DNA from: Armatimonadota bacterium
GTDB lineage: Bacteria; Vulcanimicrobiota; Xenobia; RGZZ01
DNA length: 35,424 nucleotides
Assembly (NCBI GenBank): GCA_016868975.1
Contig: VGFD01000004.1
Location: 1 to 35,424, forward strand
Direction of reading: 5' to 3'
In this document: positions 23,798 through 31,536 of the stretch, piece after piece
Layout: each line of letters starts with the position of its first letter
Position numbering within the stretch: position 1 is the stretch's first letter
The notes under the pieces: model-generated
What the model was told of the DNA's origin: nothing
Databases searched by the model: none
Seen by the model: the letters and a program-made list of their open reading frames with translations, nothing else
Program-made: the position numbers and the translations under genes

Positions 23798-24439
23798 ATG
23801 AGCAGCCTTGGACTTGACGAGATCTCCACCGCCATCCGCACGCGCTTCGACGGCGCCGAGCGCGCCCGGGAGCGCTCCCTGACCCTGCACCGTGAGGCCA
23901 TCCGCCAGTCGGGACTGGCAATTCGCGCCGTGCACCGCCACGAGTATGAGGAGGCCGAGCGCATGATCGCGCGCGTCGCCGAGCAGATGGCCGAGTTGTA
24001 CGCGGCGGTGGAGGGATATCCCCAACTGCTGTTCACCGGCTTCGTGCAGGACGCCCAGAAAGAGTACGCCGAGGCCTCCCTCACGCTGGCCCTGGTGCGG
24101 GGCCGCGTGCTGCCCTCTCCGGAGACCCTGCGCGTGGAGGACGCCACCTGGCTCAACGGCCTGGGCGAGGCGGTGGGCGAGCTGCGGCGCTATATCCTGG
24201 ACATGCTGCGGCACGACGACGCCACTCCAGCGGAGGCCCTGCTGGAGCGCATGGACGAGATCTACTACGTGCTCGTCTCGATGGACTATCCCGACGCGCT
24301 CACCCGCGGCCTGCGCCGCACTACTGACGTGGCCCGCGGCATCATCGAAAAGACGCGCGGCGACCTCACCAATCACCTGACGGTGGGAAAGATGGAGCGC
24401 CACCTCACGGCGCTGGGCAAGCGGCTCGACGCGGGCTAG
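23798..24439 (+). CDS. Translin family protein
   Basis: 213-residue all-helical protein matching prokaryotic translins. Key stretches are LLFTGFVQDAQKEYAEAS, WLNGLGEAVGELRRYILD, LERMDEIYYVLVSMDYPDA and LRRTTDVARGIIEKTRGDLT. Eukaryotic translin/TRAX and archaeal homologues form octameric shells that bind single-stranded RNA or DNA, and the TRAX subunit is a ribonuclease. Several acidic residues of the TRAX type (the DAQKEYAE and MDEIYY stretches) are retained, so nuclease activity is possible. ATG at 23798 has GAAGGG 6 nt upstream. It ends 7 bp from the convergent LCP gene. Bacterial members are uncommon and have no known role. Confidence 0.88.
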   Translation: MSSLGLDEISTAIRTRFDGAERARERSLTLHREAIRQSGLAIRAVHRHEYEEAERMIARVAEQMAELYAAVEGYPQLLFTGFVQDAQKEYAEASLTLALVRGRVLPSPETLRVEDATWLNGLGEAVGELRRYILDMLRHDDATPAEALLERMDEIYYVLVSMDYPDALTRGLRRTTDVARGIIEKTRGDLTNHLTVGKMERHLTALGKRLDAG

Positions 24440-24446
24440 TGCTGGG

Positions 24447-25760
24447 CTAGTTCCGATCCTCGTACGCCTTGTAGCGGGTGGCCCAGTCGTGGCCGATCAC
24501 GACGGTGACGTCTGATCTGGTGTCCTTCGGATCGAAGTACACCTTGATCTGCCCGAAGAACGTCTTCTCGATGCCGCGGCAGGTGTCGTCGTTGTCGTCG
24601 TGGTGGGTGATCATGTGGGATTCCGGCTCGACCGGATTGACCGCGTCGCCCACGTTCACCACGTTGTAGCCGCGGTCGCGGAAGATGTTGGCGAGCCGCT
24701 CGGCGGCGCCGGGGATGTCGCTGCCGTTGAGGATCTCCACCTTGATGTCCTCAGGCTCCTGGACCTTCAGCCCGAGCAGCATGCGCGACACCAGCCGCTG
24801 CTTCTCGTGCTCGTCGGGCTCGATGAACGAGATGCCGTCGTAGTCGACGTCCGCGCCGTCCACCTTGGCGGCGACCATGTTCTTGCGGTTGAAATTCTTG
24901 TAGGTGGCCGCGATGTCGAGGATCTCGCCGAAGGACAGCGTGGTGTCGATGTTCTCCTTGATCGCGCGGGCCATCTCGCGCACATTGTTGGGCGTGAGGT
25001 TCTGCGGCTTGCGCAGCTCTTTCATCAAGGCGTCGAGGAACTGCTGCTGGCGGCGGATGCGGCCGCGGTCGCCTTCCTCGTCGTGGCGGAAGCGCACGAA
25101 CCCGACGGCCTGCTCGCCGTTGAGACGGCGGACGCCCTGCTTCAGGTGGATGTGCAGGTTGCCCCAGTTGTCGTCGTAGTCCATGTCCTTGTCGATGGTG
25201 ACGGTGACGCCGCCGATGGCGTCCACCAGCCGAGAAGCCGCGTACTCCTTGATGACAATGGTGTGGTCCATCGGCACGCCGAGCAGGTGCTCAACCGTGG
25301 CCCGCGACAACTGCAGATCACCCATCTCCTTCATCGAGAAGGCGGCGTTGATCTTGTCGAAGCCGTGCCCGGGGATCTCGGCGCGCACGTCCCGCGGAAT
25401 GGAGAGCACGTTCAGCGAGTGCGCCTCGCGGTCCACGCTGATCACGAATATGGTGTCGGAGCGCGCCCACTTGGTGTAGCGGATGCCCTGCCGCGTCGTG
25501 TTGTAGTCCACGCCCAGGCAGAGGATGTTGAGCCGCGCCTTGTCGCGGAAGGCCACCGAGCCGGGATTCTGCCACACGTTGTAGATCTGCTTGATCGGGT
25601 TCTCGCCCTCGGGATAGCGGATCCCCACGATGTAATAGAAGCCGGCGGCCAGGATGCACACGGCCAGGACAAACACGGTAAAACAGAAGACGACCAGCCG
25701 CTTCCAGGTGTAGCGGGGTCGTGCCGGCGTGGTCATCAAGTGGTCAGCGGTTGCGTCCAT
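24447..25760 (-). CDS. LytR-CpsA-Psr (LCP) family protein with LytR_C domain
   Basis: 437 residues: short cytoplasmic N-terminus, transmembrane helix (about 20-46), LCP catalytic domain (about 75-245) and a C-terminal LytR_C domain (about 340-430). LCP motifs are NILCLGVDYN, RSDTIFVISVDREAHSLNVLSIPRD, DKINAAF, and VGFVRFRHDEEGDRGRIRRQQQF, with the Arg/Asp residues that handle polyprenyl pyrophosphate. These enzymes attach polymers such as teichoic acids or capsule to peptidoglycan or proteins. Start at 25760; ATG at 25736 is an alternative. A near-consensus promoter lies about 65 bp upstream. Its presence beside TolQ/ExbD genes is unusual for a diderm. Confidence 0.92.
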   Translation of the reverse strand: MDATADHLMTTPARPRYTWKRLVVFCFTVFVLAVCILAAGFYYIVGIRYPEGENPIKQIYNVWQNPGSVAFRDKARLNILCLGVDYNTTRQGIRYTKWARSDTIFVISVDREAHSLNVLSIPRDVRAEIPGHGFDKINAAFSMKEMGDLQLSRATVEHLLGVPMDHTIVIKEYAASRLVDAIGGVTVTIDKDMDYDDNWGNLHIHLKQGVRRLNGEQAVGFVRFRHDEEGDRGRIRRQQQFLDALMKELRKPQNLTPNNVREMARAIKENIDTTLSFGEILDIAATYKNFNRKNMVAAKVDGADVDYDGISFIEPDEHEKQRLVSRMLLGLKVQEPEDIKVEILNGSDIPGAAERLANIFRDRGYNVVNVGDAVNPVEPESHMITHHDDNDDTCRGIEKTFFGQIKVYFDPKDTRSDVTVVIGHDWATRYKAYEDRN

Positions 25761-25824
25761 GGTTTCAAGCTACCCGCGCTGAGTGGATCATGGGGGAATC
25801 GAAAGGGCCTCCGATGCTCGGCGT

Positions 25825-25853
25825 ATTATAATGGTTCCATTCGCCGTTGACAA
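25825..25853 (-). promoter_or_regulatory. Sigma70-type promoter of the LCP gene
   Basis: TTGTCA (25848-25853), 17-bp spacer, TATAAT (25825-25830) on the minus strand. Predicted start near 25818, leader about 57 nt. The -10 lies in ATTATAAT, a palindrome, so weak transcription towards rsmA is also possible. Confidence 0.75.
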
Positions 25854-25907
25854 GCAAGAATCCCGCGTCCGGCGGCCGGCGCCACATAACCTGGGAAGTG
25901 GAGCAAC

Positions 25908-26672
25908 GTGGCTCAACGTCTGAAGAAGCGTCTCGGCCAACACCTGTTGACCGCGCCCGGCTGGCTGGAACGCATCGTTGCCACGGCCGCCGTCCAGCCC
26001 GGTGACGGCGTTCTGGAGATTGGCCCCGGGCCCGGCAACCTGACACGCCTGCTCGCCGACGCCGTGGGGCCCACAGGACGCGTGCTGGCCCTGGAGCTCG
26101 ACACCGACTGGAAGCCGCGCCTCGAGGCCCTGTGCGCGTCGCATCCCCAGGTGAGCGTCCTGTGGTGCGACGCGCTCGAGGCCGACCTGGACATGCTGGA
26201 CGGCTGGCGCGTGGTGGCCAACATCCCCTATTACATCACGGCGCCGCTCGTGGAGAAATTGCTGGTTGCCCGCGCGCGGTTCACCTCGCTGGCGCTGCTC
26301 ATGCAGAAGGAAGTGGCGCTGCGCCTGCACGCCCAGCGGGGGCGCGAGGTGGGCGCCATCTCGTACTTCGTGCACTACCACTGCGCCACCGAGGTCGCTC
26401 TCACGGTGCCCGCCGAAGCCTTCACGCCGCCGCCGAAAGTGGACTCCGCGCTCCTGCTCTTGCGGCCGCTGGAAGAACGGCCGGTGGCGGTGGCGCCGGA
26501 GCGCCTGTTCCCCCTCATTCGCGCGGCCTTCGAAACGCGCCGCAAGATGCTGCGGGGATCGCTGCGCGGCTACGGCGAGGCCATCTTTCGGGACAGCGGG
26601 GTCGCCGGAGATCGGCGTCCCGAAGACCTCACGCTCGAAGAGTTCGCGCGCCTCGCGTCGGCGAGCCCGTAA
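25908..26672 (+). CDS. rsmA: 16S rRNA dimethyladenosine transferase RsmA (KsgA)
   Basis: 254 residues. It methylates the two adjacent adenosines in the 3' terminal helix of 16S rRNA during 30S maturation. Motifs are LKKRLGQHLLT at the N-terminus, SAM motif I VLEIGPGPGNLTRLLA, the catalytic NIPYYIT, and LLMQKEVALRL; the C-terminal helical domain has the usual FTPPPKVDSALL and RKMLRGSL. The start is GTG at 25908 with GGAG 4 nt upstream; no ATG lies before the conserved N-terminus. It stands alone here, convergent with the ExbD gene. Identification is confident. Confidence 0.95.
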   Translation: MAQRLKKRLGQHLLTAPGWLERIVATAAVQPGDGVLEIGPGPGNLTRLLADAVGPTGRVLALELDTDWKPRLEALCASHPQVSVLWCDALEADLDMLDGWRVVANIPYYITAPLVEKLLVARARFTSLALLMQKEVALRLHAQRGREVGAISYFVHYHCATEVALTVPAEAFTPPPKVDSALLLLRPLEERPVAVAPERLFPLIRAAFETRRKMLRGSLRGYGEAIFRDSGVAGDRRPEDLTLEEFARLASASP

Positions 26673-26726
26673 AAGCGGGCGGTAAAACGCTGCGAAGCGG
26701 CCGTAAGACTGAGGTGCGCGGGCTGC

Positions 26727-27140
26727 CTATTCCGGCTTCTTGGCCAGCGAGATCTGCACCAGCCCGGCCGCCTTTGCCTTGTCCATTACGGCCACGACGC
26801 GCCCGTAGGGGACGACCGTGTCGCCCATGATGATCACCCGGCTGGTGTCGTGCTTCTCGCGCCGGAGGCGCTGCAGAAAGCCGAGCAGCGAGTCTTCCGT
26901 GACGGCCTGGGTGCCCACCGTGATGCCGCCGTCCTTGTTGACGCTCACGATGATGTTGGAGTCGTCATCGGCCTGCACCTGGGTGGTCGCCTTCGGAAGA
27001 TTGATGTTGAAGCCGTGTTGCATCACGGCGGTGGCCGCGATCATGAAAATGATGAGCAGCACCAGCAGCACGTCCGTGAAGGGCGTGATGTTGATTTCGG
27101 CCATCATGTCTTCGTTGCCGTCGCCGGCCTTGACGGCCAT
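26727..27140 (-). CDS. Biopolymer transport protein ExbD/TolR (copy 2)
   Basis: 137 residues: short cytoplasmic N-terminus, one transmembrane helix (about 22-42, TDVLLVLLIIFMIAATAVM) with the essential membrane Asp, then a periplasmic domain ending PYGRVVAVMDKAKAAGLVQISLA. With the TolQ/ExbB protein it forms a proton-driven motor for outer-membrane transport or envelope constriction. The first 50 residues are nearly identical to the neighbouring copy but the periplasmic domain differs. The start is 12 nt downstream of the other exbD stop. No TonB, TolA, TolB or Pal is in the window. Confidence 0.92.
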   Translation of the reverse strand: MAVKAGDGNEDMMAEINITPFTDVLLVLLIIFMIAATAVMQHGFNINLPKATTQVQADDDSNIIVSVNKDGGITVGTQAVTEDSLLGFLQRLRREKHDTSRVIIMGDTVVPYGRVVAVMDKAKAAGLVQISLAKKPE

Positions 27141-27569
27141 GCTAAATCGTCCTCAATTCTTTTCGTCCTTCTTCGTGGCCAGGGCGATCTGGGTGAGGTC
27201 GGCGTCCTTGGCCTTGTCCATGATGTCGATAACGGTGCCGTAGGGGACGGTGGCGTCGGCCATGATGATCACCTTATCGGTGTTCTTGGCCCGCTTCAGG
27301 CGCGCCAGATACTGCACCAGCTCTTGCTGGGTGAGGCTGCGGCTGCCCACGTACACCGTCTTGTCCCTGGTGATGGAGATGACGATGTTCGAGTTGTTGG
27401 CCTCTTCCTCGGTGATGGCCTTGGGAAGGTTGATGTTGAGGCCGTCCTGCATCACGGCGGTGGCCGCGATCATGAAGATGATCAGGAGCACCAGCAGCAC
27501 GTCCGTGAAGGGCGTGATGTTGATTTCGGCCATCATGTCCTGGTCGCCGTCGCCCGCTTTGACTGCCAT
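27000..27569. repeat. Tandem duplicated 5' halves of the two exbD genes
   Basis: About 140 bp at 27000-27140 and again at 27430-27569 are nearly identical, including an exact shared run of more than 50 bp around the transmembrane-helix codons. The intervening 3' halves are diverged. Confidence 0.8.
27153..27569 (-). CDS. Biopolymer transport protein ExbD/TolR (copy 1)
   Basis: 138 residues with the same plan as its neighbour: MAVKAGDGDQDMMAEINITP, one membrane helix with the conserved Asp, and a periplasmic domain ending PYGTVIDIMDKAKDADLTQIAL. It follows the TolQ/ExbB gene by 12 nt, and a second exbD follows 12 nt later, so all three are one operon driven by the promoter at 28342-28370. The pair probably arose by tandem duplication and may form a heteromeric or alternative motor with one TolQ/ExbB. 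Gly/Asp differences in the N-terminal ten residues are the only early changes. Confidence 0.92.
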   Translation of the reverse strand: MAVKAGDGDQDMMAEINITPFTDVLLVLLIIFMIAATAVMQDGLNINLPKAITEEEANNSNIVISITRDKTVYVGSRSLTQQELVQYLARLKRAKNTDKVIIMADATVPYGTVIDIMDKAKDADLTQIALATKKDEKN

Positions 27570-27581
27570 CTGGCGCCTCCC

Positions 27582-28265
27582 TTAGTGCGCGGCCATGGCC
27601 GGCATGCCCGGCGGGCGCAGGTCTTCGGGGAAGGCCTGCTTCTCGCGGGACAGGAGGATCATTTCGACGAGCTTGTTGGATGCGATGTGCATCTGGGAGA
27701 TGGCCAGCTTGCTGCGCCCCTTGAAGTAGTTGAAGGCGACCACCGAAATGATGGCGACGAAGAGTCCGGCGGCGGTGGCGATAAGCGCTTCCGCGACGCC
27801 CGCGCTGACAACGGCGGGGTTGGTGGCGCCCTTGGAGGCGATGTCCTCAAACGAGTGGATGATGCCCATGACCGTCCCGAAGAGGCCGATGAACGGGGCG
27901 ATGACGGCCATGGTGCCGATGATGCCGAGGTTCTTCTCAAGCACGTGCTGCTGCTCGCTGATGGTGGTGCCCATGGCGCCTTCGATGTCAGACTGCTTGC
28001 GGTCGTAGCGCATCAGAGCGGCCTCGAAGACGCGGGGAAGGCAGCCCGGGACCTGCTGGCAGAACTCAAGGGCCTTCGACTTCTCCCCTTGTTGCAAGAA
28101 ATAGGCCATCTGGGCAAGAAGCCACTCGTGGTCGATCATCAGGGACTTCAGCTTGTACCATCGCTCGAACACCACGCCGATCAACAGGATGGAGCAGGCG
28201 ACAAGGACGTAGAGCGTGGCCCCACCCTGGTTCAGGAAGTTCACGATGGAGACAAAGGGATTCAT
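27582..28265 (-). CDS. MotA/TolQ/ExbB proton channel family protein
   Basis: 227 residues with three membrane segments: about 17-34, about 123-145 and about 160-182. The conserved core GTMAVIAPFIGLFGTVMGIIHSF and EALIATAAGLFVAIISVVAFNYF is the TolQ/ExbB proton channel signature, containing the Thr/Pro residues lining the channel. It energises outer-membrane processes with ExbD. ATG at 28265 has GAGGAG 9 nt upstream; the open frame continuing upstream is not coding. First gene of the operon, followed by two exbD genes. Whether it serves Tol-Pal or TonB cannot be said from this window. Confidence 0.93.
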   Translation of the reverse strand: MNPFVSIVNFLNQGGATLYVLVACSILLIGVVFERWYKLKSLMIDHEWLLAQMAYFLQQGEKSKALEFCQQVPGCLPRVFEAALMRYDRKQSDIEGAMGTTISEQQHVLEKNLGIIGTMAVIAPFIGLFGTVMGIIHSFEDIASKGATNPAVVSAGVAEALIATAAGLFVAIISVVAFNYFKGRSKLAISQMHIASNKLVEMILLSREKQAFPEDLRPPGMPAMAAH

Positions 28266-28341
28266 TGGGCAACTCTCCTCGGGGGCTTTGGTCCGGCCGG
28301 ATCGCACAAGGACGCGGATTGCGGCGGACTCAGACGGCATC

Positions 28342-28370
28342 ATTATATCAACCCGGATGATGAGGGACAA
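28342..28370 (-). promoter_or_regulatory. Promoter of the tolQ/exbD operon
   Basis: TTGTCC (28365-28370), 17-bp spacer ending in TGA, TATAAT (28342-28347) on the minus strand: near-consensus -35 plus extended -10. Predicted start near 28335, leader about 70 nt. Confidence 0.75.
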
Positions 28371-28418
28371 GACGCAGTTCCTCCGTGGAAAGTTTCCCGC
28401 ATGCCCAGGATGCGAGGA

Positions 28419-28451
28419 GATTGGCACGATTGGAAGTATTGGAGGTATAAT
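28419..28451 (+). promoter_or_regulatory. Promoter and 9-bp repeats upstream of the pseudokinase gene
   Basis: TATAAT at 28446-28451 with TTGGCA at 28421-28426 (19-bp spacer, longer than ideal). The region is built of three 9-bp direct repeats, GATTGGCAC, GATTGGAAG and TATTGGAGG (28419-28445), running directly into the -10. They may be binding sites or chance. Confidence 0.5.
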
Positions 28452-28532
28452 AGGCTGGAGCTTTCAAGCCGCACCGCCCGGATCGTGCATCCAGCGGCCT
28501 CCGGCCCGCTCAGCCTGGTTGGAGGACTCCGA

Positions 28533-29501
28533 ATGCCCCAGCTTTCCGCCCCGATATGGATTGGCATCGGCGTCGCCGTGGCCGTCATCGTTGCGGTCGT
28601 GGTGCTGGCCACCCGGCGGCGCGGGGCTCCGCGCGTCGTGAGCGTGACCGAGGAGATCCCGTCCTCGCTCAAGCTGCCCATCAACACGCTCAAGGTCGGC
28701 AATTATCGGATCCTTGATCTGTTGAGCGAGAGCCAGTACGCGATGACCTATCGCGGGAAGGCGGCCGACGGCGCGCTCTGCATCATCAAGCTGCCCAGCC
28801 GCCTCTGCCTGGCCGATCACGACAACCTCAAGCGCTTCGGCCGCGAGGGGCAGCTCCTGGAATTGCTGCAGCACCCCAACATCATCAAGAAGCTGGACGC
28901 CGGCGAGATCAGCGACCAGGGGCTGAAGATCCCTTACCTCGTGCTGGAGTATCACGAGGGGAAGGACCTCGGCGACATCCTGGCCGAGCGCGCGCCCCTG
29001 CCGGTGCCCGAGGCGGTGGGCATGATCTCCCAGGTCGCGTCGGCGCTCGACGTGATGCACGCGAAGGGCGTGGTCCACCGCAACCTCTCGCCCGATGCCA
29101 TCCGCGTGAGCAATGACGGCCAGGTGATCGTGCACAATTTCGGCGTGGCGCGGGCGCTCACCATGGAGACCATCACGCTGCACGGGCAGATCGTGGGCAC
29201 GGTCGAGTACATCGCGCCCGAGCAGATCTACGGCAAGCAGATCGACGGGCGCGCCGACCTGTACGCGCTCGGCGTCCTGGGCTATCGGATGTTGACCGGC
29301 CGCTCGCCGTTCATCTATGCCAGCATCGCGGCCCTGGTCAAGCAGAAGAACGAGAGCGACGGCCCGCATCCCCGCGAGTCCAACGCCGACATCCCCAACG
29401 ACCTGGACCGCATCGTGTCGCTGCTGATGAGCCGCGACCCGGCGCGGCGGCCGCACCCGGCCGGCATGCTGACCACCCAGCTCGCGGAGATCGGGCAGTG
29501 A
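28533..29501 (+). CDS. Membrane-anchored protein kinase-like protein, predicted pseudokinase
   Basis: 322 residues: N-terminal transmembrane helix (about 7-27), linker, then a Ser/Thr kinase fold (about 56-320). Fold landmarks are kept: beta3 Lys (CIIK, 86), a candidate alpha-C Glu (105), [44 protein letters not shown]. Catalytic residues are lost: HRD Asp is Asn184, the loop Lys is Ser186, the loop Asn is Ala189, DFG is NFG (Asn202), and the glycine loop is degenerate ([11 protein letters not shown]). It is therefore predicted inactive in phosphotransfer, perhaps a scaffold or ATP sensor. ATG at 28533 has GGAGG 7 nt upstream. Its stop overlaps the zinc-ribbon gene. Confidence 0.87.
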   Translation: MPQLSAPIWIGIGVAVAVIVAVVVLATRRRGAPRVVSVTEEIPSSLKLPINTLKVGNYRILDLLSESQYAMTYRGKAADGALCIIKLPSRLCLADHDNLKRFGREGQLLELLQHPNIIKKLDAGEISDQGLKIPYLVLEYHEGKDLGDILAERAPLPVPEAVGMISQVASALDVMHAKGVVHRNLSPDAIRVSNDGQVIVHNFGVARALTMETITLHGQIVGTVEYIAPEQIYGKQIDGRADLYALGVLGYRMLTGRSPFIYASIAALVKQKNESDGPHPRESNADIPNDLDRIVSLLMSRDPARRPHPAGMLTTQLAEIGQ

Positions 29502-29734
29502 CGCTGGCGGCCGCCGAGGTCGTCGTCTGCCCGTTGTGCAACAGCGCCGAGTTCGTGAAGCGCCGGCTGTTTTTCACCTACTGCGCCAATCCGGCCCACA
29601 CCCACAAGAAAGGCGAGCCGGTCGCCAATACGATTCTGGAGTTCCGCTGGTGCATCGAGCACGGAGTGCCCGACGACTGCGTGAAAGCGCTGCTGGAGCC
29701 GACGGAGGACGAGGGGCCGCCGACGGGGGACTGA
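29498..29734 (+). CDS. Small zinc-ribbon-like protein
   Basis: 78 residues, family not recognised. Metal-ligand candidates are CPLC at 11-14, Cys29 and two His in YCANPAHTHK, Cys52 and His55 in WCIEHG, and Cys61. The C-terminus is acidic and Gly/Pro-rich. The GTG start at 29498 overlaps the pseudokinase stop (GTGA), so the two proteins are translationally coupled and may act together. It could be a nucleic-acid or protein-binding adaptor of the pseudokinase; this is inference from position only. Confidence 0.72.
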   Translation: MTLAAAEVVVCPLCNSAEFVKRRLFFTYCANPAHTHKKGEPVANTILEFRWCIEHGVPDDCVKALLEPTEDEGPPTGD

Positions 29735-29764
29735 CATGACGCGACAGTCGTCACCCTGCCCGCG

Positions 29765-29786
29765 AAATAAGAACAAAATGTAAACA
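29765..29786. promoter_or_regulatory. Pho-box-like units upstream of the 5'-nucleotidase gene
   Basis: AAATGTAAACA at 29776-29786 is identical to one unit of the operator at 22147-22157. The preceding 11 bp (29765-29775) match it at 8 of 11 positions, giving two units at the same period. It lies 131-152 bp upstream of the start codon; a possible -10 (TAGAAT) is at 29832-29837. The rest of the 182-bp gap shows nothing further. Confidence 0.45.
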
Positions 29787-29916
29787 TCCCGCCATGACGC
29801 GGATTTTGCCGGAGGAATTGATTCCATCCCCTAGAATCTCGGGCGAATTCCGGAGAAGTCCCCCCATGATCCGCAGGGTTGCGGGCTTTTCAAGCTAGAG
29901 GGAGGAGTCGACCCCA

Positions 29917-31491
29917 ATGGTCCGCTCACGCATCGTTGCCCTGCTTGTGGCCCTGGTGCTGCAAGTCTCCACGGCTTCCGCCGTATTTGCCCATCCCGGT
30001 GCCCATCCCGGGCACGAACACAACGCCGACGCAGGCACCTACACGCTGGTGATCCTGCACACCAACGACATGCACGGGCACCTGCTGCCCGAGGTGGACA
30101 AGAAGATTGCGCCCGAGACCGACCGCGTCGGCGGCGCGGCGGCGCTGGCCGGCGTTATCGGCCAGGAGCGCGGCAAGTACACCAACGTCCTCCTGCTGGA
30201 CGGCGGCGACATCGCGCAGGGCACGCCCATCTCCAACCTGTTCCGCGGCAAGGCCATGCTCGAGTTCATGAACATGGTGAAGTACGACGCGGGCACGGTC
30301 GGCAACCACGAGTTCGACTGGGGTCCGGAAGCGTTCACCAGGATGGTTCACTGGGCGCACTTCCCTATCGTCTGCGCCAACCTCGTCGAGAAGAAGACCG
30401 GCACGCCGCCCACCGGCGTCAAGGAATTCATCGTCAAGAAGATCAACGGGGTGAACGTCGGCATCACCGGGCTGGTCACGCCGATCACGCCGACCATCAG
30501 CTTCCCCAAGAACGTGGAGCCCTTCGAGTTCCTTCCGGCAGCCGAATCGATGAAGAAGGTGCTGCCCAAGATGAAAGAGGCGGGCGCCCAGGTCATCGTG
30601 GTGGTCAGCCACCTGGGTGACGAGGGCGATCAGCAGCTTGCGAAGGAAGTTTCCGGCATCAACGTCATCGTCGGCGGGCACAGCCACAAGCCGCTGCCCA
30701 GGCCGCTGTTCGTGAACGACACGGTGATCGTGCAGGCCGGCAAGTACATGCGGTACCTGGGCGCGGTCAAGGTGGCCATCGACCGCAAGACCTGGAAGGT
30801 CGTCGACTACACGAAGGACGACGCGCTCATCGCCGTCGTCAATTCCAAAGTGCCCATCGACGGCCGGGTCGCCGCGCTGGTGAAGAAGTACGAGGACCAG
30901 GTGGCGCCGATGATGGATCAGCGCCTGGGCGAGGCCTCCACCGACCTCTCCAAGTCGCCGGCTCCGGGCACCACCGATTCCCCGCTGGGCAACCTGATTA
31001 CGGACGCGCTCCGCTGGAAGGTGACCTCCGACATCGCCATCTACAACGCCGGCGGCATCCGCTCCGAGATCAACAAGGGCGCAATCAAGCTGGGCGACGT
31101 GTACACGCTCCTTCCGTTTGATAACTTCGTGGTCACGCTGTCGCTGAGCGGCGCGCAGATCGAGAAGCTTGTCGAGCAGGGCCTGAAGGACAAGCACGGA
31201 ACCATCCAGGTGTCGGGCCTGTCGTTCAACATCGACGCGGCCGGCAAGGCGACGGACATTACGGTCGACGGCAAGCCGCTGGATCCGAGCAAGATGTACC
31301 GAGTGGCCACCGTTGATTTCCTCGCGGAGGGCGGCGATGGCCTTACGGTCCTCAAGGAAGGCAAGGACAAGCAGATCGACGAGCTTGCCCGGGACGTCTT
31401 CTCCGCGTTCGTCCGCAAGCGCACCCCGGTGGCCGCGCCGGAGAGCGGCCGCATCAAGAAGGCGACGACCACTTCGAGCGATTCCCATTAA
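29917..31491 (+). CDS. Secreted 5'-nucleotidase/2',3'-cyclic phosphodiesterase family protein (UshA-like)
   Basis: 524 residues with a Sec signal peptide (MVRSRIVALLVALVLQVSTA, cleavage near SAVFA) and a His-rich linker (HPGAHPGHEH). The metallophosphoesterase domain (about 45-290) has HTNDMHGHL, LLDGGDIAQG, GNHEFDWG, SHLGDEGD and GGHSHKPL, a full dimetal site. The C-terminal 5'-nucleotidase domain (about 325-500) has SPLGNLITDALRW, NAGGIRSEI and LPFDNFVVTLSLSG, which bind the nucleoside. It releases phosphate and nucleosides from extracellular nucleotides. ATG at 29917 has AGGGAGGAG upstream. A Pho-box-like element upstream fits phosphate regulation. Its likely terminator lies in the next gene. 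Confidence 0.94.
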   Translation: MVRSRIVALLVALVLQVSTASAVFAHPGAHPGHEHNADAGTYTLVILHTNDMHGHLLPEVDKKIAPETDRVGGAAALAGVIGQERGKYTNVLLLDGGDIAQGTPISNLFRGKAMLEFMNMVKYDAGTVGNHEFDWGPEAFTRMVHWAHFPIVCANLVEKKTGTPPTGVKEFIVKKINGVNVGITGLVTPITPTISFPKNVEPFEFLPAAESMKKVLPKMKEAGAQVIVVVSHLGDEGDQQLAKEVSGINVIVGGHSHKPLPRPLFVNDTVIVQAGKYMRYLGAVKVAIDRKTWKVVDYTKDDALIAVVNSKVPIDGRVAALVKKYEDQVAPMMDQRLGEASTDLSKSPAPGTTDSPLGNLITDALRWKVTSDIAIYNAGGIRSEINKGAIKLGDVYTLLPFDNFVVTLSLSGAQIEKLVEQGLKDKHGTIQVSGLSFNIDAAGKATDITVDGKPLDPSKMYRVATVDFLAEGGDGLTVLKEGKDKQIDELARDVFSAFVRKRTPVAAPESGRIKKATTTSSDSH

Positions 31492-31536
31492 CGGGGGGGC
31501 CAGGGGGCGCCCAGGGCGTCGTGGGATGTTGGCGCG

